A DNA stretch of 64,000 nt, taken from contig NZ_CP019431.1 in the NCBI RefSeq assembly GCF_009866765.1, positions 3,782,001 through 3,846,000 on the forward strand, given 5' to 3'. Below the pieces are notes generated by a model. It was not told the origin of the DNA. It did no database searches and saw only the letters and a program-made list of their open reading frames with translations. Below, piece by piece: positions 16,445 through 24,701 of the stretch. This DNA comes from Pseudomonas sp. S35. GTDB lineage: Bacteria; Pseudomonadota; Gammaproteobacteria; Pseudomonadales; Pseudomonadaceae. Numbering within the stretch: position 1 is the stretch's first letter; the number at the start of each line of letters is the position of its first letter. The translations under genes and the position numbers were made by a program.

Positions 16445-17788
16445 ATGAGCAAGCCACGTCATTTAAAACTGGGAGCAATGGTCCACGGTGTCGGCCACGG
16501 CTGGGGCGAATGGCGCCACCCGCAAGCGCAACCGAATGCCAGTACCCATTTCGGTTTCTATAAGCAGCAGACTGAACTGGCCGAAGCCGCCAAATTCGAC
16601 TTCGTGTTCATCGCCGACAGCCTGCATATCCATGCCAAATCCAGCCCCCATTACCTCAACCGTTTCGAGCCGCTGACGATCCTCTCTGCCCTCGCAGCCC
16701 TGACCACGAATATCGGCCTGGTCGCCACCGTGACCGTCAGCTACACCGAGCCCTACCAAGTGGCGCGCCAGTTTGCGTCACTGGACCATATCAGCGGCGG
16801 TCGCGCCGGCTGGAACGTAGTCACCTCGTGGCTCAGCGGCACCGCCGATAACTTCGGCAAGGCCGAGCACCCGCCTCACGCGGTGCGCTACCGCATCGCC
16901 AAGGAACACCTGAACGTGGTCAAGGGCCTGTGGGATTCCTGGGAGGACGACGCCTTTGCCTACAACAAGCACAGCGGCGAGTTTTTCAACCCGGACAAGC
17001 TGCATGCCCTGAACCACAAAGGCGAGTTTTTCTCGGTCAAAGGTCCGTTGAACATTGCACGTTCGCGCCAGGGCCAGCCGGCGATTTTCCAGGCTGGCAC
17101 CTCGGAAGACGGGCGTAACTTTGCCGCCGAACATTCCGATGCGATTTTCGTGCATGTGGAGAGCATCGAAGAAGGCCTGGCCTACACCCAGGACCTCAAG
17201 CGCCGCGCCAAAGGCTTTGGCCGTGACGTGAACAGCCTGTCGATCCTGCCGGGCATCCGCCCGATCGTCGGCCGCGACGCTGCCGAAGTGGAAAGCCGCT
17301 ACCAGCAAGCCGTGGACCTGGTCACCGTGGAGGACGCCATCGTCGCCCTTGGCCGTCCGTTCAACGACCATGACTTCAGCCAGTACCCGTTGGACGCACC
17401 GTTCCCGGAGCTCGGCGACCTGGGCTCCAACAGCCAGAAAGGCGGCTCCGACCGTATCAAGCAACTGGCCCGCGACGAAGGCTTGACCCTGCGTGAAGTG
17501 GCCTTGCGTTTCTCGCGGCCCAAGCGTGATTTTGTCGGCACCCCGGAACAGGTCGCGGATGCGATCCAGACCTGGTTCGAGGCCGGCGCCAGCGATGGTT
17601 TCATCGTCAACTCGGTGTTGCCGGATGGCTTGCAGTTCTTCACCGAACTGGTGGTGCCGGTGCTGCAACAACGCGGCCTGTTCCGCACCGAATACACCGG
17701 CCACACCCTGCGCGATAACCTGGGGCTGGACGTACCGGCCAACCGTTACAGTATCGAGGTAGAAGCGCCGCAGGAGGCACTGGCATGA
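16445..17788 (+). CDS. NtaA/SnaA/DszA-type flavin-dependent monooxygenase
   Basis: A 447-residue luciferase-like monooxygenase of the larger NtaA/SnaA/DszA (SoxA) group, which uses reduced FMN to oxidise nitrogen or sulfur compounds. Seen are GAMVHGVGHGWGEWRHP at the start, ISGGRAGWNVVTSW near residue 115 and FQAGTSEDGRNFAAEHSDAIFV near 220, all typical of the group. A good AAAGGAG site precedes the ATG. It sits in an operon with the sulfonate-type binding protein upstream and the peroxiredoxin-like gene downstream (ATGA overlap). The substrate is unknown; an organosulfur compound is likely from context. Confidence 0.85.
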   Translation: MSKPRHLKLGAMVHGVGHGWGEWRHPQAQPNASTHFGFYKQQTELAEAAKFDFVFIADSLHIHAKSSPHYLNRFEPLTILSALAALTTNIGLVATVTVSYTEPYQVARQFASLDHISGGRAGWNVVTSWLSGTADNFGKAEHPPHAVRYRIAKEHLNVVKGLWDSWEDDAFAYNKHSGEFFNPDKLHALNHKGEFFSVKGPLNIARSRQGQPAIFQAGTSEDGRNFAAEHSDAIFVHVESIEEGLAYTQDLKRRAKGFGRDVNSLSILPGIRPIVGRDAAEVESRYQQAVDLVTVEDAIVALGRPFNDHDFSQYPLDAPFPELGDLGSNSQKGGSDRIKQLARDEGLTLREVALRFSRPKRDFVGTPEQVADAIQTWFEAGASDGFIVNSVLPDGLQFFTELVVPVLQQRGLFRTEYTGHTLRDNLGLDVPANRYSIEVEAPQEALA

Positions 17789-18468
17789 GCGAATCCCTGA
17801 ACAGCCAGTTGGCGGCGCTGCACGCCGAGCGTGTCGCAACCTGGGCGCCGGCGGCGTTGCAGGTCAATATCGACCAGCGCCAGCGCCTGGTGGATCAAGC
17901 GCGGGCAGACGACTACGTGCAGGTCGGCGATGAGCTGGACCCGTTTACCCTGCTCAACGTGGACGGCGGCGAACTCAACCGCGAGCTGCTGTTGGCGGAC
18001 GGCCCGGCAGTGCTGGTGTTCTTGCGCTTTGCCGGCTGCCCGGCGTGCAACATCGCCCTGCCCTATTACGAGCGCCAGCTCTACCCGCGCCTGCGTGAAC
18101 TGGGCGTGCCGCTGGTGGCGGTCAGCCCGCAAGTGCCGGAGCGCCTGGTGGAGATCAAGACCCGCCATCACCTGAAGCTGCTGGTTGCGAGCGATCAGGA
18201 CAACAACCTCGGCCGGCGCCTGGGCATTCTGTACAGCTTCGATGAAGCGTCGCGCCAGGCAGCGTTGGCCAAGGGCAACAGCATCGGTGAAACCACCGGG
18301 ACGGGAACCTGGGAGTTGCCGCAACCGACGGTGGTGGTGATCGCCCGGGACGCCAGCGTGGCGTTCGTGGACGTCAGCCCCGATTGGTTGGTGCGTACCG
18401 AAGCCGAGCCGGTGTTGCAGGTGGTTGAGCGCTTGTTGGCCGCGCAGCCTGTACGCATCGCCATCTGA
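17785..18468 (+). CDS. Peroxiredoxin-like thioredoxin-fold protein
   Basis: A 227-residue AhpC/TSA-like protein with a thioredoxin fold. The redox centre is CPAC in LRFAGCPACNIALPYYERQL (near residue 87), so it has a CxxC rather than the single peroxidatic Cys of most peroxiredoxins. A helical N-terminal stretch of about 45 residues precedes the domain. It overlaps the monooxygenase stop by four bases. It may reduce or detoxify products of the sulfur oxygenases, or act as a thiol-disulfide partner; the sequence does not decide. Confidence 0.8.
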   Translation: MSESLNSQLAALHAERVATWAPAALQVNIDQRQRLVDQARADDYVQVGDELDPFTLLNVDGGELNRELLLADGPAVLVFLRFAGCPACNIALPYYERQLYPRLRELGVPLVAVSPQVPERLVEIKTRHHLKLLVASDQDNNLGRRLGILYSFDEASRQAALAKGNSIGETTGTGTWELPQPTVVVIARDASVAFVDVSPDWLVRTEAEPVLQVVERLLAAQPVRIAI

Positions 18469-18499
18469 CTCATGCCAACCCCACATGGAAGCGGGTTTT

Positions 18500-18620
18500 T
18501 GTGGTGAGCGGGCTTGTCGAATCGTCGCACCGCCCGCGTCGGGCTGCGAAGCAGCCCCATTGGATCTCCAGTGTACCTGTCGGGGGACAAGCCCCCTCAC
18601 CACAGCAAGCTCCCTCCCAC
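18500..18620. repeat. Composite REP element
   Basis: The gap before the acyl-CoA dehydrogenase-like gene contains GTGGTGAGCGGGCTTGTC near 18500, a hairpin GGGCTGCGAAGCAGCCCC at 18541-18558, and an inverted GGGGGACAAGCCCCCTCACC near 18591 followed by CAAGCTCCCTCCCAC. These are two inverted REP units around a spacer, the same type as at 27388-27507. Confidence 0.75.
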
Positions 18621-18642
18621 TTTTTGACCGAGTACACTCATC

Positions 18643-19821
18643 ATGACGTCATCATCTCAACCGTCTCTACGCTCCGTGGAAGTCGCCAACTTCGAAGCCC
18701 TGCTCGAACGTCTCACCACCGAGTTGGCCAGCACCGCACAGCAGTACGACGACAGCGCTGCCTTCCCCTACGCCAATTTCAACCTGTTGCATGAACACGG
18801 CCTGCTCGCCCTCACCGTGCCCAAGGCCTTGGGCGGCGGCGGTGCCAGCCTGCCCCAGGCGCGCAAGGCAATCAGCGCGATTGCCAAGGGCGAGCCGTCC
18901 ACCGCGTTGATTTTGGTGATGCAATACCTGCAACACACCCGCCTGCAAGACAGCAAGACCTGGCCCCAGCACCTGCGTGTGCAAGTCGCCGAAGACGCGG
19001 TAAGCAACGGCGCGCTGATCAACGCCCTGCGCGTCGAGCCTGACCTCGGCACCCCGGCCCGTGGCGGCCTGCCGGCGACCACGGCCGTGCGCACTGCCGA
19101 AGGCTGGCGCATCAGCGGACGCAAGCTTTACTCCACCGGCAGCCACGGTCTGAGCTGGTTCAGCGTATGGGCGCGCAGCGATGACGCCGACCCGCTGGTA
19201 GGCGCCTGGCTGGTGCCCAAGGACAGCCCCGGCATCCGCATCATCGACACGTGGGATCACCTGGGCATGCGCGCCACTTGCAGCCATGAAGTAGTACTCG
19301 ACAACGTGCTGGTGCCGCTGGACCACGCCGTCAGTGTCAGCCCCTGGAGCGCGCCACAGCCGGAGCTGGATGCCGATGGTTTCCTGTGGATGGCGGTGCT
19401 GCTCTCGTCGGTGTACGACGCCGTGGCCCAGGCCGCACGGGACTGGCTGGTGAACTGGCTGGAAGAGCGCCAGCCGTCCAACCTCGGCGCAGCGCTGTCG
19501 ACCTTACCGCGTTTCCAGGAGACCGTCGGGCAGATCGACACCCTGCTGTTTGCCAACCGCAGCCTGCTTGACGCCGCCGCCGACGGCCACACCCCGGCGA
19601 CCAATGCGGCGCAGTTGAAGTACCTGGTGACCACAAACGCCATCCGTGCGGTGGAGCTGGCCATCGAAGCCTCGGGCAACCCTGGCCTGTCGCGCCACAG
19701 CCCGTTGCAACGGCACTACCGCGACGTGCTGTGCAGCCGCGTGCATACCCCGCAGAACGACGCGGTGCTGCAAGGCGTCGGCAAAGCCGTGTTCGCCCAA
19801 CGCCAAAAGGAACGCACATGA
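18643..19821 (+). CDS. Acyl-CoA dehydrogenase-family flavoprotein (SfnB/DszC-like)
   Basis: A 392-residue member of the acyl-CoA dehydrogenase superfamily. Segments such as TVPKALGGGGASLPQA near residue 58, GRKLYSTGSHGLSWFSVWA near 158 and the DHLGMRATCSHEVVLDNV stretch near 205 are typical. In sulfur loci this family includes SfnB and DszC-like flavin monooxygenases, so oxidation of an organosulfur compound is as likely as fatty-acid dehydrogenation. The catalytic Glu of true acyl-CoA dehydrogenases is not obvious. It follows a REP element and overlaps the next gene by four bases. No strong ribosome site is seen before the ATG. Confidence 0.8.
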   Translation: MTSSSQPSLRSVEVANFEALLERLTTELASTAQQYDDSAAFPYANFNLLHEHGLLALTVPKALGGGGASLPQARKAISAIAKGEPSTALILVMQYLQHTRLQDSKTWPQHLRVQVAEDAVSNGALINALRVEPDLGTPARGGLPATTAVRTAEGWRISGRKLYSTGSHGLSWFSVWARSDDADPLVGAWLVPKDSPGIRIIDTWDHLGMRATCSHEVVLDNVLVPLDHAVSVSPWSAPQPELDADGFLWMAVLLSSVYDAVAQAARDWLVNWLEERQPSNLGAALSTLPRFQETVGQIDTLLFANRSLLDAAADGHTPATNAAQLKYLVTTNAIRAVELAIEASGNPGLSRHSPLQRHYRDVLCSRVHTPQNDAVLQGVGKAVFAQRQKERT

Positions 19822-20762
19822 CTCAGGTGATTATCGCCAGCCAACTGGACGAAGACTTCAACCAGGTGATCCGCGAGCGCCTCGCCTCGGCCCATCCCGA
19901 CGCCCAAGTGATCGGTGTGCCCGTCGGCGTGCCCAGCGACCTGCCGCCCCAGGCGAACATCCTGCTGCTGCGCCCTATCAACGTGCGCGGCTACACCGCC
20001 CCGGACACCCCGCCCCCAGGTTGGCCCTACGGCGCGCAATGGGTGCATCTGGTGTCGTCGGGCATCGACTTCTACCCGCAATGGCTGTTCAACGGCCCGC
20101 CGGTGACCACCTCCCGTGGCAGCGCCGCCGACAACCTCGCCGAGTTCGCCCTGGCGGCGATCTTTGCCGCGTCCAAGCACCTGCCGGATATCTGGGTGAA
20201 GGACTCACAATGGAACTTCACCGCCCTGCGCCCGATCAAGGGCACTACGCTGGGTATCCTTGGCTTTGGTGCGATTGGTGAAAGCCTGGCGCAAAAGGCC
20301 CTGGGCCTTGGGATCAACGTAGTCGCGCTGCGTCAGAGCCAAGCACCGTTCGGCGCCGGCGTGGATGCCGCCAAGGATATTCACGACCTGTTCGCCCGCG
20401 CCGACCATCTGGTGCTGGCGGCCCCACTGACCGAGGCGACGCGCAACATCGTCGACCGCGACGTGTTGGGCAGCGCCAAGCCGGGGCTGCATTTAATCAA
20501 CATTGCGCGGGGCGGTTTGCTTGATCAGGAAGCGCTGCTGGAAGCGCTGGATAACGGGCAGATCGGCCTGGCATCGCTGGACGTGACCGAACCGGAACCG
20601 TTGCCGGATGGGCACCCGTTGTACAGCCATCCACGGGTGCGTTTGTCGCCGCATACGTCGGCGATTTCGACCAATAGCCGCAATGAAATTGCCGATACGT
20701 TTTTGGCGAATCTGGAGCGGTACATTTCAGGCACCGAATTGGCAAATCTAGCTAACGCCTGA
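19818..20762 (+). CDS. D-isomer-specific 2-hydroxyacid dehydrogenase
   Basis: A 314-residue NAD(P)-dependent dehydrogenase. The Rossmann motif GILGFGAIGESLAQKAL lies near residue 148. The catalytic Arg is in NIARGGLLDQEAL (near 233), the Glu in TEPEPLPDGHPLY and the His in LSPHTS near 285. It reduces a 2-oxoacid or oxidises a D-2-hydroxyacid; the substrate is unknown. Its start is fixed by the ATGA overlap with the acyl-CoA dehydrogenase-like gene. It closes the sulfur locus, so it may process the carbon skeleton left after desulfurisation. Confidence 0.85.
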   Translation: MTQVIIASQLDEDFNQVIRERLASAHPDAQVIGVPVGVPSDLPPQANILLLRPINVRGYTAPDTPPPGWPYGAQWVHLVSSGIDFYPQWLFNGPPVTTSRGSAADNLAEFALAAIFAASKHLPDIWVKDSQWNFTALRPIKGTTLGILGFGAIGESLAQKALGLGINVVALRQSQAPFGAGVDAAKDIHDLFARADHLVLAAPLTEATRNIVDRDVLGSAKPGLHLINIARGGLLDQEALLEALDNGQIGLASLDVTEPEPLPDGHPLYSHPRVRLSPHTSAISTNSRNEIADTFLANLERYISGTELANLANA

Positions 20763-20775
20763 CGCAGTTCAAAAA

Positions 20776-20813
20776 TGTGGGAGGGGGCTTGCCCCGCTCA
20801 CCACAACAGCAGC
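20776..20813. repeat. REP-type palindrome
   Basis: TGTGGGAGGGGGCTTGCCCC followed by GCTCACCACA matches the other REP units. It lies between two convergent genes (dehydrogenase and tonB) and could serve as a shared terminator. Confidence 0.75.
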
Positions 20814-20830
20814 ATTGCCACCCCGGTGGG

Positions 20831-21592
20831 TTATTTGATGCGGTAATGGAAGGTGTTGCGCACCGCCGGTACCGCAACGGCCTTGCCATCAACGATTCTC
20901 GGCTGATAGCGGAAAGTGTTCGCCGCTGCCAGTGAAGGCCGCATGAACAACGGATGGCAGCCGTCCAACACCTTGGGGTTTTCCACGCGACCTTGGATGT
21001 TGACGCTGTACTCCAGGGTGCAATCGCCTTCGATATTCTTGTCCAGGGCGCGCTCGGGGTAGTCCGGGGCGTCCTTGCTCAGGGGCTGGTATTGGCGGCT
21101 GTCAAAGGCCGGGGCCGGTGCGGGTGTGGCGACGCGGGCTTTTTCAGTGGCCAGCCGCTCCTGGGCCGCCCGCTGTTGTTCCAGCTCGCGATTGCGTTGT
21201 TCGGTGGCCAGGCGCTCCTGTTGCTGCTCGACTTTCTTGTCCTCCACGCGTTTGCGCGCCAAGGCGGCTTTCTCAAGTTTTTGCGCCTGGATCTGTGGGT
21301 CGACCGCAGGCTTCACCGGGGCCGGAATCACCACAGGCTCCGGCGGTGCGGGAGCCGCCACCACCGGTTCAGGCACGGGCGACGGTGCCGGTGGCAGCAT
21401 GACCAACTGCGTGTGCATCACTCGAGGTGCCTCCACCAGCGGCTTTTGCGTCGACCAACCCACCATCAGCGCGGCCAACACGCCCACATGCAGCGCCACC
21501 GCTGCGCTGGCCGCGAGGCTGTTGCGCCACACGCCGGACGTATCCCTGGGTTCCATCACAAGCATTGGACTGTGCATGATCATCGCCGTCAT
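20831..21592 (-). CDS. tonB: TonB energy-transducing protein of the phytate operon
   Basis: A 253-residue TonB. One membrane anchor lies near residues 25-45, followed by a Pro-rich periplasmic spacer (about 66-100), an unusual Glu/Arg/Gln-rich helical stretch (105-150), and a C-terminal TonB domain with DYPERALDKNIEGDCTLEYSV and a closing VRNTFHYRIK. The ATG overlaps the exbD stop by four bases. It carries energy from the ExbBD motor to an outer-membrane receptor, presumably the one encoded four genes upstream. It is the last gene of the operon. Confidence 0.9.
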   Translation of the reverse strand: MTAMIMHSPMLVMEPRDTSGVWRNSLAASAAVALHVGVLAALMVGWSTQKPLVEAPRVMHTQLVMLPPAPSPVPEPVVAAPAPPEPVVIPAPVKPAVDPQIQAQKLEKAALARKRVEDKKVEQQQERLATEQRNRELEQQRAAQERLATEKARVATPAPAPAFDSRQYQPLSKDAPDYPERALDKNIEGDCTLEYSVNIQGRVENPKVLDGCHPLFMRPSLAAANTFRYQPRIVDGKAVAVPAVRNTFHYRIK

Positions 21593-22035
21593 TGCGGGGC
21601 CTCGGTCACCAGCCCCAGGTTGCTGACACCGCCTTTTTGCAACACCGCCATCGCAGCGACCACGCTTCCATAGCCCGCGTTATCGTCGGCGCGGATATAC
21701 ACCTGGGTGTCACTGCGCGCGGCCACCACCTGCATGACCTTGGCGCCCATTTCGTCCAGGCTCACGGCGCTGTCGGTCTGGCGCTGGGTATCGAGTTCGC
21801 CGCCGAGGTTCCAGTAGTAGCCGCCGTCGGCCTTGACCGACAGCGTCAGGATTTGCTGGCGAGTATCAGTGGCCAGCGCCTCGGCGGCGACCTTGGGCAG
21901 TTCGATCTTCACGCCCTGGGTCAGCATCGGCGCGGTGACCATAAAGATCACCAGCAGCACCAGCATCACGTCGATATACGGCACCACGTTCATTTCGGCC
22001 TTGGGCCCGTGCTTGCGTTGCGGCCTGACTAACAT
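21589..22035 (-). CDS. exbD: ExbD biopolymer transport protein
   Basis: A 148-residue ExbD/TolR-family protein with one N-terminal membrane helix (VVPYIDVMLVLLVIFMVTAP, residues ~17-36) carrying the essential Asp of the proton channel, then a periplasmic domain ending with LQKGGVSNLGLVTE. I use the ATG at 22035, which gives the usual short cytoplasmic N-terminus; the frame runs on upstream through exbB without coding sense. It forms the motor with ExbB and TonB from the same operon. Confidence 0.92.
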   Translation of the reverse strand: MLVRPQRKHGPKAEMNVVPYIDVMLVLLVIFMVTAPMLTQGVKIELPKVAAEALATDTRQQILTLSVKADGGYYWNLGGELDTQRQTDSAVSLDEMGAKVMQVVAARSDTQVYIRADDNAGYGSVVAAMAVLQKGGVSNLGLVTEAPQ

Positions 22036-22049
22036 CGCAGTGCTCCTGT

Positions 22050-22742
22050 TCAGGCGGCCACGGCCAGGTTGATCGGCGCACCGCGCAGGGTGCGATGCAG
22101 GCGCACTTGCAACTCGTTGCCGAAGGCGTAGTAGCGGGTCAGCAGGGTTTGGCCGCGTGCGGCGAAGCGGTTGTAGGCGATCACCGCCGGGATGGCTGCA
22201 AACAGGCCGATGGCCGTGGCAATCAACGCTTCGGCAATGCCCGGCGCGACCGTCGACAGCGTGGCCTGTTGCACCTGGGACAAACCGATAAAGGAATTCA
22301 TGATGCCCCACACGGTGCCAAACAGACCGATATACGGGCTGACCGAACCGACGGTGGCGAGAAACTGCAGGCCCTTTTCCAACTCGATCTCCTGCTCGGT
22401 AATCGCCACCTGCAAGGCGCGTTCGACGCCTTCCAGCACGGCCGGATCATGGCTGTGCAGGTGCTGATATTCCTGGATGCCGGCAATAAAGATCGGCGCA
22501 ATACCGCCCTCGCCCGCCTGCACGGTTTCGCGGTACAGCGGTTGCAAGTCCGCAGTTGCGCGAAAGCGCTGCACAAAGCCATTCAACTGGCGCTCCAGGC
22601 GGCGCAGTACGCTGCCGCGCTGGATGATCAGGTACCAACTGAGCAACGACGCCAGCAGCAAGGTGATCATGACCGCCTTGACCAACAGGCTGGCGTCACT
22701 GATAAGGCCCCAGATCGTCATATGTTCCATCGTCGCGTGCAT
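22050..22742 (-). CDS. exbB: ExbB/TolQ-family motor protein
   Basis: A 230-residue MotA/TolQ/ExbB-type proton channel protein. Three membrane helices are visible near residues 18-38, 125-150 and 165-190, with the family segments VGSVSPYIGLFGTVWGIMNSF and APGIAEALIATAIGLFAAIPA. Its length and sequence fit TolQ almost as well as ExbB, but the operon with exbD and tonB favours an ExbB role. The gene begins 46 bases after the phytase stop. Confidence 0.9.
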   Translation of the reverse strand: MHATMEHMTIWGLISDASLLVKAVMITLLLASLLSWYLIIQRGSVLRRLERQLNGFVQRFRATADLQPLYRETVQAGEGGIAPIFIAGIQEYQHLHSHDPAVLEGVERALQVAITEQEIELEKGLQFLATVGSVSPYIGLFGTVWGIMNSFIGLSQVQQATLSTVAPGIAEALIATAIGLFAAIPAVIAYNRFAARGQTLLTRYYAFGNELQVRLHRTLRGAPINLAVAA

Positions 22743-22788
22743 GGTGATGTCCTATTCGATTAAAAAGTGATGACCGGGTGATGACGGT

Positions 22789-24654
22789 TCACGGCAATTC
22801 CAGGGCGCGGGTCACGTCTGCCCACGGCACGAACTTGAAGTTCTGGGTTTGCTCGGGCATGCGCTTGCGCCCGTCCTGCACCACCAGCATGCCTTGGCTC
22901 CACGGCCCGCCGAGGTTGATGGCGGTGACTTCCAGGCCGTCGGTTTCAGAGGCGCCGTCAATGCCGGCGGCGGCATTCAGACCGACGCGAAACCCGCCGT
23001 GAATCGCGAATGGCGGCTCGGCATCCACCACCAGGTAGCTGTCGTTGCCTTGGCTGGAGATCACCAGGTAGTCGCGTTTGTCGCTCTGGTACAGCGCCAG
23101 GCCCTCGACGTCCGCATGCAGTTGCGGGCCGACCTTGATCACGCTGGTGAGCGTGGCCGGTTGGTCGGCGCGGGCATCCACCGCCCATACGCCCACGTCT
23201 TCTTCACCAATGAACAGGCGCTGGCGCTGGTCGTCGGCCACGCAGCCTTCTGGTTGGCTGTCGACCTTGAACTGGCGCACCAGCTCGCCCTGCACGCGAC
23301 CATCCGGGGCACTCAGGCGGTATTGCAGGAAGGTGCCGTCCTTGCCGTTGGCAATGGCGTAGATCTCACCGCTGGCGGGCTGGTACAGGCAGATGCCGTA
23401 GATTTCCTTGAGCGGCGTTGCCACTTCACCGGCTTCGCGCAACTCGCCGCTCTGGCGGTCGATGCTGAACAGGCTGAGGCTGTTGTGATCACGATTGCTG
23501 GCGACGGCGAGGTCCACAGTCTGCGCACCCAGCTTGAAGTTGGGGCGCACATCGACGTTGTTCAGGCGCCCGACTGCCAGTTCCTGCAGCAGCTTGCCAT
23601 CGAGGTCGTAGGCCAGCAGGCCCTGCTTTTTGTTGGTACCCAGTACGCGGCTTTTGGCCGGGGTCTGGGGGTGAATCCAGATCGCCGGGTCATCCGCCGC
23701 ATCGCCCTGGCGGCCGACCGGGTCGGTTTGGCGCACGGCGGCCACTTCCGGCAGCACCGGTTCGGCCGCTACCGGCTTGGGTTGCCAGTGGAGTGTGCCC
23801 TGGTAGAGCGTGCCGCTGTCGTCGTCGCGTACCAGCAGTTGTTGGCCGTTGAGGCTCAGTTGCTCAGGCTCTTTCAAACCCGCCAGGCGCAGGCTCGATT
23901 GCTCGACCCAACGTTCGCCAGTCTGTTGGAACAGATGCAGTTGTGCGGCCTTGGGGTCCAGCGCAACCAGGCCGCCCGGTACTAAGGCGATGGCGCCAGC
24001 TTCACGCTTGGGATCGTCGAACACCGCCACCGGCGTGCGTTTTACATCCGCTTCCGGATGCGCCGGGTAGGCCCACCAGCCGACGTTTTCTTCGTTCACC
24101 ACCAACTGATGGGTGGCGTCATCCACCTGGCAGAACTGCGCCGACGACGGCAACGGCAGGCCGCGCACGCGTTGGGCTTCGGCCAGCAGTGTCGCGCCGT
24201 TGCCCACCAGCCATTGTTCGCCCTTGCCCTCTTCGCCCACCAAAAAGACAAACAGGTTGGCCGCTGAATCGCGGTACAGGCACAGGCCGTTCACCGGGTA
24301 ATCGCGGGGCGGCAGGTACAGCGGTTTGCCCCAGGTTTTGTTGGCCCTGTCGAGGTTGATCAACAGCGCTTGCTGCCGCTCATTGTCGAGGCTGGCGACC
24401 AGGACCTGGGCGCCGGCAGCGCGGGTGTCGAGGCTGCTGAAGTTGCCTTTGAAGCGGGTCAGTTCGGTGCCTTTGGCGTCGAGCAGTTGCAGGCCGTCGA
24501 GAGTGCTGGCGGCCAGGCGTTCCGTGGCGTTGGGCAGGAAGGCCACGGCTTCGGCGTTCAAGGACGGCGCCCAGGGGCGCAGGGCCAGATCGGTGGCGAA
24601 TGCAGTGCCGCTGGTGACCAGGGCGATCAGCAAGTACAGCTTGGAAATTCTCAT
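22789..24654 (-). CDS. Beta-propeller phytase (3-phytase family), exported
   Basis: A 621-residue protein with a signal peptide (ISKLYLLIALVTSGTAFA). The second half is a complete beta-propeller phytase: DPVGRQGDAADDPAIWIHP near residue 320, GTNKKQGLLAYDLDG, LNNVDVRPNF, EIYGICLY, QPEGCVADD and DVEGLALY hold the acidic Ca and phosphate ligands. The first half (about 25-300) looks like a diverged propeller, as in tandem-domain phytases. It releases phosphate from inositol hexakisphosphate outside the cytoplasm. The start is the ATG at 24654, giving a clean signal peptide. The gene lies between the TonB receptor and exbB genes under the same Pho box. Confidence 0.9.
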   Translation of the reverse strand: MRISKLYLLIALVTSGTAFATDLALRPWAPSLNAEAVAFLPNATERLAASTLDGLQLLDAKGTELTRFKGNFSSLDTRAAGAQVLVASLDNERQQALLINLDRANKTWGKPLYLPPRDYPVNGLCLYRDSAANLFVFLVGEEGKGEQWLVGNGATLLAEAQRVRGLPLPSSAQFCQVDDATHQLVVNEENVGWWAYPAHPEADVKRTPVAVFDDPKREAGAIALVPGGLVALDPKAAQLHLFQQTGERWVEQSSLRLAGLKEPEQLSLNGQQLLVRDDDSGTLYQGTLHWQPKPVAAEPVLPEVAAVRQTDPVGRQGDAADDPAIWIHPQTPAKSRVLGTNKKQGLLAYDLDGKLLQELAVGRLNNVDVRPNFKLGAQTVDLAVASNRDHNSLSLFSIDRQSGELREAGEVATPLKEIYGICLYQPASGEIYAIANGKDGTFLQYRLSAPDGRVQGELVRQFKVDSQPEGCVADDQRQRLFIGEEDVGVWAVDARADQPATLTSVIKVGPQLHADVEGLALYQSDKRDYLVISSQGNDSYLVVDAEPPFAIHGGFRVGLNAAAGIDGASETDGLEVTAINLGGPWSQGMLVVQDGRKRMPEQTQNFKFVPWADVTRALELP

Positions 24655-24701
24655 GAACAAACAAAATCCTTCGAAAACAGTGGAGATCCAATGTGTTGGA
24701 T